Part shown: in pieces, positions 16,559-23,691 of the stretch
How positions within the stretch are numbered: position 1 is the first letter of the stretch
Layout: every line of letters begins with the position of its first letter
Assembly (NCBI RefSeq): GCF_036880985.1
Contig: NZ_JBAJNO010000001.1
Span: 1 to 64,000, forward strand
Direction: 5' to 3'
Length of the DNA: 64,000 nt
Source: Limibacter armeniacum
Lineage (GTDB): Bacteria; Bacteroidota; Bacteroidia; Cytophagales; Flammeovirgaceae
The notes under the pieces: model-generated
Told to the model about the DNA's origin: nothing
What the model saw: only the letters and a program-made list of their open reading frames with translations
Databases searched by the model: none
Program-made: the position numbers and the translations under genes

Positions 16559-17215
16559 TTACGAAAGCACTGTAAAGATTTCTTCTTCAGGAAGTCTGGA
16601 CTTTGGCAAAATGGCATTGAAATCAGAATCCTTACGGTAGCCAATTGAAACAACTGCTAGTGCTGTAAATCCTTTTTCTCTCAATCCGAATTCCTCGTCC
16701 AATACCTTCAGGTCAACCCCTTCCATAGGTAGGGCATCGATACCCATTGCCGCTACGCCTAACAGGAAATTACCCATATTGAGGTATACCTGCTTTTCTA
16801 TCCAATGCTGAAAATCCTTGTAATCGTAGTGGTGCATGTCTGCAAATATCTTTCTGCCTCCATACATCATCTCCTTGAATTTTGGATCTGCAAAACGACC
16901 ATCCTTATCTTCTTTGTCTAGTAATCGGTGCATATATTCTTCATCAGCACTTGTTCTCGCACAGAAAACAACACTATATGAAGCATCCATTATTTTTGGT
17001 TCATTGAACTGGTAAAAACCATGTGCTGACTTGGCGATACGTGCCTTACCTTCTTGCGTATCAGCAATCACGAAATGCCAAGGTTGAATATTGGTGCTGG
17101 AAGGGCTCAGACGTAATAATGCTTTTACTACTTCAAAATCCTTTTCTGAAATTTTCTTATTCGGATCAAATTCTTTTGTTGAATAACGCCAGTTCAATGT
17201 TTCTAAAATATTCAT
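16559..17215 (-). CDS. NfsB-type nitroreductase/NAD(P)H oxidoreductase
   Basis: A 218-residue flavin-dependent nitroreductase-family protein. It opens with LNWRYSTKEFDPNKKISEKD, has the FMN-contact region LSPSSTNIQPWHFVIA (36-51), a long central helical insertion, and the C-terminal ALAVVSIGYR. The length and the NIQPWHF motif match NfsB/NfnB-like dihydropteridine or quinone reductases. It acts in the cytoplasm as a homodimer with FMN, reducing nitro or quinone compounds with NAD(P)H. A separate promoter is likely, because a 124-bp gap with an 11-bp inverted repeat separates it from the gene upstream. Confidence 0.92.
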   Translation of the reverse strand: MNILETLNWRYSTKEFDPNKKISEKDFEVVKALLRLSPSSTNIQPWHFVIADTQEGKARIAKSAHGFYQFNEPKIMDASYSVVFCARTSADEEYMHRLLDKEDKDGRFADPKFKEMMYGGRKIFADMHHYDYKDFQHWIEKQVYLNMGNFLLGVAAMGIDALPMEGVDLKVLDEEFGLREKGFTALAVVSIGYRKDSDFNAILPKSRLPEEEIFTVLS

Positions 17216-17261
17216 GTTCTGATCGATTATTGATTTAGTCTGATTGAAATATCAAATGTGA

Positions 17262-17321
17262 ATCACGAATAGTCTTGTATGATGGATCCTAAAACCTTAT
17301 ACACACAACCCTATTCGTGAT
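17262..17321. promoter_or_regulatory. Long inverted repeat upstream of nitroreductase gene
   Basis: ATCACGAATAG at 17262-17272 is matched by its exact complement CTATTCGTGAT at 17311-17321, with a 38-bp spacer. It lies 46 bp upstream of the nitroreductase ATG. It could be a pair of operator half-sites or an mRNA stem; no T-run follows on the minus strand. Confidence 0.45.
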
Positions 17322-17339
17322 AGTTTAACTGATTGAAAA

Positions 17340-18215
17340 TTAAAATTTTCCGTTTTCGTGTGCCATTTCAGCTGGAATTTCTGAAATCACATCCCAATGC
17401 TCGACAATCTTGCCATTTTCAATACGGAAGAGGTCAAAAAATGCATGAGGCTTTCCATGCCAATCTCCTTCACTCATGGAAAAAACGAAATTACCTTCAC
17501 CTAATACCTTGTGTAGTGTGCGGTAGGTAAACATGTCATTTTGAGATACCAGATAATCGATGGCTTTTCCCAGTCCATCCAGACCATCTTCAATAGCGAC
17601 ATTGTGTTGATAGTATTTTTCTGTGCTGATATAGTCTGTAATTTTATTGGGATCATGTCCCATCAGGATATCGTTCACAAAGTTGCTCACCAGTTCCTTG
17701 TTCTCTGCTGTTTTTTCTTTATCTGTGATCTCGGTTGGACCGTCAAACTGTGAACGACCGCTTGCAGTCTCTTCTACAATCGGAGAGATATTATCCCAAT
17801 GCTCCGCTACTTTGCCTTCTTCTACACGATATACATCAAATGTGACAATTTCCTTTGCTCCAAATGCTTCTGCATTGTTATAAGTATTGTGCATCACCAC
17901 CAAATTGCCATCCTGTAAGATACGATGTGTTGTGGCAGTAGTACCTGCTTGCTGTAAGGCAGGAAGAAAATCGATAACAGTCTGTCGTCCTGTTGGTACA
18001 TAAGGATTGTGCTGAATGTAATTTTCGGCAAAGTAAGTCTCAACGCCTTCAGTACTATAATCTTTAAAGAACGCATCTTGTGCCTTCAGTGCGATTACTT
18101 TCGGATTGTCCTTTTCCATGTTTTCAGAGTCAATGTTATTATCGTCAGATGAGTTACAACTCCCCAAAAACAATGAGGAAGCAATAGCTGATGCTAGAAA
18201 TAATTTGTGATTCAT
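17340..18215 (-). CDS. Lipoprotein with two tandem NTF2-like domains
   Basis: A 291-residue lipoprotein. I take the ATG at 18215, which gives the signal MNHKLFLASAIASSLFLGSC with lipobox LGSC and Cys20; the longer frame adds 17 residues before it. The mature part holds two NTF2/SnoaL domains, with NYIQHNPYVPTGRQ...KVAEHWDNIS in the first and KYYQHNVAIEDGLD...KIVEHWDVIS in the second. The second ends like the single-domain protein at 14939, so the three domains share a recent origin. It would sit on the inner or outer membrane, facing the periplasm or outside. The substrate is unknown. Confidence 0.85.
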   Translation of the reverse strand: MNHKLFLASAIASSLFLGSCNSSDDNNIDSENMEKDNPKVIALKAQDAFFKDYSTEGVETYFAENYIQHNPYVPTGRQTVIDFLPALQQAGTTATTHRILQDGNLVVMHNTYNNAEAFGAKEIVTFDVYRVEEGKVAEHWDNISPIVEETASGRSQFDGPTEITDKEKTAENKELVSNFVNDILMGHDPNKITDYISTEKYYQHNVAIEDGLDGLGKAIDYLVSQNDMFTYRTLHKVLGEGNFVFSMSEGDWHGKPHAFFDLFRIENGKIVEHWDVISEIPAEMAHENGKF

Positions 18216-18272
18216 ACCTTGTTGATTATTAATAAATTGATAATACAAATGTAGGCGGAATACCAATTCGGT

Positions 18273-18311
18273 TAGCTATACAAAATTGACTTAAGACTGT
18301 AAAAATGGGAA
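18273..18311. promoter_or_regulatory. 39-bp conserved element, copy 1
   Basis: This 39-bp block, containing TATACAAAATTGA and AAAATGGGAA, matches 19576-19614 at 34 of 39 positions with no gap. It lies 57 bp upstream of the tandem-NTF2 lipoprotein start. It is a candidate binding site for the AraC-family regulator encoded at 19617-20495. Confidence 0.6.
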
Positions 18312-18416
18312 TGTTTACTCTATAGACTCTATTTCATTTGAATCTGAAAACTATATAAGTGTGGCAGGTACTTGAAAGTATATGAGTGGCTTTATATGCA
18401 AGTAAAAAGGATAGGA

Positions 18417-18455
18417 AAAGCCCGCTTATAAATTGATTATATAAGAGGGCTTTTT
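18417..18455 (-). terminator. Intrinsic terminator of aldo/keto reductase gene
   Basis: AAGCCCGCTTATA (from 18418) pairs with TATAAGAGGGCTT (to about 18452), one mismatch. On the minus strand the stem ends in a short T-run, 31 bp beyond the reductase stop. Confidence 0.8.
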
Positions 18456-18485
18456 GTTGTTAGGTTGTTTTCAATCAATGTTTAT

Positions 18486-19433
18486 TTATTTACTTGCTTT
18501 ATCCAACATGTCTAGGTCACCTTGATCCAATGCTATTTTAGGTGCAGCAAAAAGTGTTTCTAGCTGTGATTGGCTTGTAGCACTTACAATAGGAGCGCCA
18601 ATGTGTGGCTGCGCTAATAACCAAGCCAGTGCTACCGTTGCCGGTTTAGTATTATGCTTGACCGAAATGTCATCAAGTGCTTTTAAGATGGTAAACCCTT
18701 TTTCATTAAGGTATTTTCTGGCGCCTTCACCTCTAACACTTTTACTTAGGTCTGTTTCAGAGCGGTATTTGCCTGTCAGGAATCCGGCAGCCAGTGACCA
18801 ATATGGAAACACTGTCAATCCATATTTTTCAACCAATGGCAGGTAGTCATTTTCATATCCTTCTCTTTCAACCAAGCTGTAGTGTGGCTGTAAGGCGACA
18901 TATTTCGGAAGCCCCTTCTTTTCTGCTATCTCAAATGACTCCTCTAATCTTTTAGGGGAGAGGTTAGAAGCCGCAATATAGCGTACTTTCCCTGCTTTTA
19001 TGACCTCATCATAGGCAGAAAGGGTTTCCTCAATGGGTGTACTTTTATCATCGAAGTGGGTATAATACAGGTCGATATGATCTGTTTGCAGGCGTTGCAG
19101 AGACTCATCTACAGATTTTAGAATATGTGCTTTACTGATATCATAGCCATGCTCTTTTGTTTCAGATCCCACTTTAGTTGCAATGACTAAATCATCACGG
19201 TTTCCTCTTGACTTCATCCACTTTCCGATAATGGTTTCAGAAAGTTCGCCTTTACCATTTACCCACCATGGGTAAGTGTCGGCAGTATCAATAAAGTTGA
19301 AACCTTCAGCCGTGAATGCATCCAAGATTTCAAATGACTTTTGCTCGTCCAGAGTCCAACCAAAAACGTTGCCTCCGAAGTTGATGCGGCCTACTTCTAA
19401 ATCTGTATTGCTTATTTTAATTCTGTTGTTCAT
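18486..19433 (-). CDS. Aldo/keto reductase
   Basis: A 315-residue TIM-barrel aldo/keto reductase, cytoplasmic and NADPH-dependent. The catalytic tetrad is visible: Asp49 and Tyr54 in FIDTADTYPWW, Lys87 in VIATKVGSE, and His126 in IDLYYTHFDD. The C-terminal LAWLLAQPHIGAPIVSATSQ cofactor loop is also present. It resembles the YajO/PLP-type group that reduces aldehydes and ketones. It is preceded by the AraC-family gene and a copy of the 39-bp element, which suggests induction by a carbonyl or electrophile stress (inference). Confidence 0.93.
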   Translation of the reverse strand: MNNRIKISNTDLEVGRINFGGNVFGWTLDEQKSFEILDAFTAEGFNFIDTADTYPWWVNGKGELSETIIGKWMKSRGNRDDLVIATKVGSETKEHGYDISKAHILKSVDESLQRLQTDHIDLYYTHFDDKSTPIEETLSAYDEVIKAGKVRYIAASNLSPKRLEESFEIAEKKGLPKYVALQPHYSLVEREGYENDYLPLVEKYGLTVFPYWSLAAGFLTGKYRSETDLSKSVRGEGARKYLNEKGFTILKALDDISVKHNTKPATVALAWLLAQPHIGAPIVSATSQSQLETLFAAPKIALDQGDLDMLDKASK

Positions 19434-19575
19434 AATTATCTGGTTTTTATTGCTGTTTTAGATGGCTTGGTAGCCTTCTGAAATCCAATATTTTGCGAGT
19501 ACTGTTATCAGTAAAAATGTACGAAATATATCATATTAAATGATGTTTCAAAGGTAGCTTATCAACCAAGCCAAA

Positions 19576-19614
19576 TAGTTATACAAAATTGATTTATAAC
19601 TGTGAAAATGGGAA
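19576..19614. promoter_or_regulatory. 39-bp conserved element, copy 2
   Basis: Second copy of the element at 18273-18311, in the same orientation. It lies 142 bp upstream of the aldo/keto reductase start and just after the araC-family stop. The five differences from copy 1 are mostly C/T or A/G changes, as expected for a functional site under constraint. Confidence 0.6.
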
Positions 19615-19616
19615 AG

Positions 19617-20495
19617 TTACCCAATCTGATAAGTCTGTCTGAATACCTCAGGGCTAACATCTGTATGCTTTTTAAAGAATTTGTACAGGTTGGTAGGTTC
19701 CTGAAAACCCGATTCGTAGGCAATTTCTTTTACAGTCAGTTTTGTATTGATCAGCAATCGTTTGATCTGTGTCATTACAATCTCATCAATAAAGGTTTTG
19801 GCAGGCTTATGTACAATCCGCTGGGTAATATTATTAAGGGTTTTGGTACTTACAGCCATCTGGTCTGCATAATCGGCTACCTTTTTGGTTTTTAAGCATT
19901 GTTGCTCAACCAACACTTGAAAATGGGTAAATTCTGCCAGATACTTTTTCCCTTCCAATATTTGATTGTCTTTGGATTTGATTCTTAGAATCTTGGAGAA
20001 CAGGATATGCATTAGGCTTCTGATAGTACCTAAGGAGTATTCATCTTGAATATCAAAATATTCGTGACCTATCTCGTCAATAATTTTAATGAAAGTGGCA
20101 TATGCATTTTTATCCAACTCAATTTTTGGAGAAGTGATTAGCTCATTAAAGAGCTGTAGACTTTTAAGTACTTCTGAGTGGTTGAAAAATTGGAACAGGA
20201 AATCTTCAGTGAAAAGCAGCAGATAACCTTTTGCACTGGATTTAAAAAACTTATGAATTTGATCCTTCCTGATACTTAGAATAGTTCCCTTATGGTAAGT
20301 GTAATCTGTAAAGTCAATCGTGTGTATACCTTGCCCATCTGTAAAGAAAAGTAGCATATAGAAGTCAATCTGTTGGAAATCAAAAAGTGTATGCGTTAAC
20401 TCCTTGCGTGCATACAACTCTTCGAGACAGATAAAATCAAACTGACTCTCCTTACGTTTATTGCTGAACTTAATTTGTGGTACGGTTTCTTTCAC
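19617..20495 (-). CDS. AraC-family transcriptional regulator
   Basis: A 292-residue regulator. The N-terminal cupin-like sensing domain (about 20-130) includes FYMLLFFTDGQGIHTIDF, and the C-terminal double HTH (about 190-290) ends with KLTVKEIAYESGFQEPTNLYKFFKKHT. The start is a GTG at 20495; no ATG is available before residue 47. It is the most upstream gene of the minus-strand cluster of NTF2-like proteins, dehydrogenase, nitroreductase and aldo/keto reductase, and probably activates that set. The 39-bp repeated element is the best candidate operator. The inducer is unknown. Confidence 0.92.
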   Translation of the reverse strand: MKETVPQIKFSNKRKESQFDFICLEELYARKELTHTLFDFQQIDFYMLLFFTDGQGIHTIDFTDYTYHKGTILSIRKDQIHKFFKSSAKGYLLLFTEDFLFQFFNHSEVLKSLQLFNELITSPKIELDKNAYATFIKIIDEIGHEYFDIQDEYSLGTIRSLMHILFSKILRIKSKDNQILEGKKYLAEFTHFQVLVEQQCLKTKKVADYADQMAVSTKTLNNITQRIVHKPAKTFIDEIVMTQIKRLLINTKLTVKEIAYESGFQEPTNLYKFFKKHTDVSPEVFRQTYQIG

Positions 20496-20834
20496 TTCTG
20501 TTTTATCATTGTAATAGCTTATTGATGAAGTTACAACAATAGACTTTATTGATTGTTTTTAACCTTTCCAACTGTACTATATTTTAGCCTCAGAGATCCA
20601 AAATAAATAGCTTATTACCATTTGCGTCTGACTGTATTTTGAGCAAAATCTATATTCTTTTAAGAATAAGAGAATATAGGTTAGAGTTATGACTTCTGTA
20701 TAACTTATCTGTTGCTGATTAGTCTCTATAAGATAAAATTTTTTTAAAGTAAACATCTAAATAAGAGTACAATTTACAGTTACTAACCTCTTAGCAATAA
20801 GTTATTTATTGAATTACAACAACAAATTATTAAG
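20496..20834. other. Divergent promoter region with inverted repeat
   Basis: 339 bp of AT-rich DNA between the araC-family gene and the lipoprotein at 20835. It holds CTATATTCT (20650-20658) and its complement AGAATATAG (20671-20679), enclosing the overlapping palindrome ATTCTT-TT-AAGAAT. No gene was seen. Both divergent promoters must lie here. Confidence 0.5.
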
Positions 20835-22079
20835 ATGAAAAAAGTAACGTTTGTACTCACTTTGGTATTGAGTACTTTGTTCCTGAATGCTTGTCATCAG
20901 GAAGAGCAATTGCAACAGGAAATCAATGAACAGCCTGATGCTCAACATAACCTCAGAATGGCTGTTTCGCAATCGGATTGGACAGCTGGCTCTATTTCTG
21001 GAATTGTACCTCAGGACCAGTTAGAAGATTTGGGAGGAGGGCTTTCAGGCAATAAGATCTGGAAAAGTAACAACCCCGAAATATTTAGAGGAACAGGTTG
21101 GTTAATGCAAAACTCGCGTACGGATGCTACTCGTGGTGGAGCAGCATACCCTGTTTCTGGAACCATACCTGTCTATCTGTTTCATATTAATCAGTCAGGA
21201 AGTCAGAAGTATCTGCATGTACTGGTAACGAATCCAAATGCCTCTTCCATCACGATCTCTGGAAAAGGGTCTATGTACACCAACTCAGAAAAGCCTCTTC
21301 AGGGGACTGGTACAGGACAGAGCTTTCATGTGGCTAAAGATTGGTTGAACAATACGCCACGTACTTCTTTCTCCAATGTAACTTTGAATAGCTATAAAGC
21401 TTACGAAGTAGCCAAGCTACCAGTACCTAACGGTAATATGATTGATGGTCGTTTTGAGATTACGGCAAGTGCTGGTGCTTATGTGTACACTGTAGTGACT
21501 TCTAATGGAAGTTTGACCGATGCCATCAACAAATCCCAAGGTGGGCCTGCTACTGGAGATATATATTCTCCTAACCCAAATGCTTATGGGCGTGAAGCTG
21601 GCGTATATGCCAATAGTGGATGGGAAGGAAGTACAGATATCACGCTGCCTGCTTCCCAGTCGTATATCGGGTTTGCCTTAAATACAAGCAGCAAGTTTGC
21701 TTTTAATGGAGTCTACTTGCAGGACCAGAATGCACCATCCGTAGTTCGACTTTCCGATTCAGCTGAGAAAACGTATGGTAATTATGGTCATCAATATGAT
21801 ATTACCTTGGCGATGCACAATCCAAATAGTACAGCCAAACAAGTGACCTTGTACTTTGCTTCCAATTATACGAATAGTGTCAACAGCCCATCATTTACTT
21901 ATAATGGCCCATTGAAGATGAATGGAGTAGTCAAAAACATCTATACTACACCAACAGCACCTCGCCAGTGGCTGGCTACTTGGAATGTACCAGCAGGAGG
22001 TAACTTTAATGGCAATTTGGATTTTTATATTCCGGGGCTTATCACCACCGGTCAACAACTTATCTTACAAGTGAACTAA
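20835..22079 (+). CDS. Lipoprotein resembling DUF3370
   Basis: A 414-residue lipoprotein with signal and lipobox LFLNAC (Cys20), followed by HQEEQ, an acidic stretch that may direct surface export. The rest is beta-rich. Segments such as IPVYLFHINQSGSQKYLHVLV, EVAKLPVPNGNMIDGRFEI and GAYVYTVVTSNG resemble DUF3370 proteins known mainly from cyanobacteria, an assignment I make by eye. No catalytic motif was seen. It stands alone between a divergent regulator and a strong terminator, so it is likely a single-gene unit. Function unknown. Confidence 0.7.
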   Translation: MKKVTFVLTLVLSTLFLNACHQEEQLQQEINEQPDAQHNLRMAVSQSDWTAGSISGIVPQDQLEDLGGGLSGNKIWKSNNPEIFRGTGWLMQNSRTDATRGGAAYPVSGTIPVYLFHINQSGSQKYLHVLVTNPNASSITISGKGSMYTNSEKPLQGTGTGQSFHVAKDWLNNTPRTSFSNVTLNSYKAYEVAKLPVPNGNMIDGRFEITASAGAYVYTVVTSNGSLTDAINKSQGGPATGDIYSPNPNAYGREAGVYANSGWEGSTDITLPASQSYIGFALNTSSKFAFNGVYLQDQNAPSVVRLSDSAEKTYGNYGHQYDITLAMHNPNSTAKQVTLYFASNYTNSVNSPSFTYNGPLKMNGVVKNIYTTPTAPRQWLATWNVPAGGNFNGNLDFYIPGLITTGQQLILQVN

Positions 22080-22143
22080 AAGCTAACAGGTAGTCAGTGA
22101 AGGCTATCTGCAAAAGGCCGTATATAGATTTCTATATGTTTCT

Positions 22144-22180
22144 GAGGCTGCTCCATACCAAAGGGCAGCCTCTTTTTTTT
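22144..22180 (+). terminator. Intrinsic terminator
   Basis: GAGGCTGC (22144-22151) pairs with GCAGCCTC (22165-22172) and is followed by a run of eight T. It lies 65 bp after the DUF3370-like stop and separates that gene from the glycan locus. Confidence 0.92.
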
Positions 22181-22263
22181 AAAAAATACTCACCTTTAAA
22201 GAGTACAACTATCACTTATGTAGCTCCTCCTATCAGAAATCCAGATTTGATAACACTTTATTT

Positions 22264-23640
22264 ATGATAGTAGATAAGCACAATGCTTCGGCAATGGTGA
22301 TGGAGCTGGGAGAGCAGTTCGCAAAGGTCAAGAACCCTGAGTTTGTATTTCCTTCTTACGAATTGTATGCCTTGGCTCCCAAGCAGGAACAGGGTGTTGC
22401 AATACTGAAGGCTGTGGTGATGGACATGGATGGAACCACCACTACAACGGAAGAGATTTGCCTGCACGCCTTGGAATACATGGTTCGGAAAATGGGTGAC
22501 CGCATGGATAAGACTCTATGGGAAGGACTTGACAAGGTAGTGGACTATCCGAACGTGATTGGCAACAGCACGACCAAGCATGTGGAGTATTTGTTAGGTC
22601 AATACGGTGATACTTTCAAGAAAGAGGCAATTGTAACGGCATTTCTGGATGCAGTGGTTTGGACGCTCGTATGCGGCAAAGACCAAAAAAGAAAGCAGGA
22701 AGTGGAGCAGAACCTGTTGAAACTTGGCATTGGTCAGATGGCAAAGGATCAGGCATTGCTACAGCTTGTGTCACAGGAAGAATATAGTCGCGAAGATGCA
22801 AATGTCTACTTCGTGTCTACCTATGCTGGTAAACTGGAAGACTTCTCTGATGATATGCTTGTGGCTATGGGGATTGACATATACTATCAGCGTTATCATG
22901 AGTTGCTGGAGATGATCAGGCTAAATCAAGGTGATGAGGTACAAAAGGAAGTATTTGGTCATGTGGAAAAAGGTCAGCATCTGATTGAGCCAATGCCGGG
23001 AGTAGGTGTACTGTTGCTGATGATGAAAGGTTGGCTAGGTGAAGAGATCAAAAACCTGCTTCCGGAGCTGATTGAAACTTACAATAAGAAACGGGGAGTT
23101 AGTTTCTCCGATACTGATATCAACTATACGACAAACAGACTGATTGAATTGAGTTGTCAATTCGAGCAACAGCCACTGAAGGTTGGACTGGTGACATCAT
23201 CCATCTTTTATGAGGCGGATATTGTGATCAAGGAGGTGTTTGCAGTACTCAGGGAATGGATTATGGAATCTGCGGTGTCTGAGAAACGCAAGCAGTTTAT
23301 TGCCGAACAGTTATTTGACTACCGCAATGTGTACGATAGCTTTGTAACAGCTTCTGATTCCAATGAGATCAGGTTGAAGCCTCACCGTGACCTTTACAGC
23401 ATAGCCCTTCACCAACTGGGAATTCACCCAAATGACTTTGACAAGGTAGCAGGTTTTGAGGACAGCCAAAGCGGTACAGTTGCCATGCGTGCGGCGGGTA
23501 TCGGTTTAAGCATTGCTGTCCCATTTGCCCAAACGGCAGGACATGACCTGAGTGCAGCCACATTTATTTGCAAGGGCGGTGTGCCTGAGGTACTGCTCGA
23601 AGAACAGCTTTTTATCCGAAATGAGGTATTGCAGTCATAA
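22264..23640 (+). CDS. HAD-superfamily phosphatase with long insertion
   Basis: A 458-residue cytoplasmic HAD hydrolase, about twice the size of a typical phosphoglucomutase-like member. Motif I is VVMDMDGTTT with Asp54 and Asp56, motif II is LVTSS (309-313), motif III Lys372 in RLKPHRD, and motif IV GFEDSQSG with Glu399 and Asp400. A large helical cap region lies between motifs I and II. It should dephosphorylate or isomerise a sugar phosphate. It opens the plus-strand run with the GH38-like, DUF4127 and ROK genes, which suggests a sugar-phosphate substrate made by the pathway. The substrate cannot be read. Confidence 0.88.
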   Translation: MIVDKHNASAMVMELGEQFAKVKNPEFVFPSYELYALAPKQEQGVAILKAVVMDMDGTTTTTEEICLHALEYMVRKMGDRMDKTLWEGLDKVVDYPNVIGNSTTKHVEYLLGQYGDTFKKEAIVTAFLDAVVWTLVCGKDQKRKQEVEQNLLKLGIGQMAKDQALLQLVSQEEYSREDANVYFVSTYAGKLEDFSDDMLVAMGIDIYYQRYHELLEMIRLNQGDEVQKEVFGHVEKGQHLIEPMPGVGVLLLMMKGWLGEEIKNLLPELIETYNKKRGVSFSDTDINYTTNRLIELSCQFEQQPLKVGLVTSSIFYEADIVIKEVFAVLREWIMESAVSEKRKQFIAEQLFDYRNVYDSFVTASDSNEIRLKPHRDLYSIALHQLGIHPNDFDKVAGFEDSQSGTVAMRAAGIGLSIAVPFAQTAGHDLSAATFICKGGVPEVLLEEQLFIRNEVLQS

Positions 23641-23691
23641 TACCCATACCCAATTATTTAGATCAGAAAGAAATATAGCATAGAGAAAACC

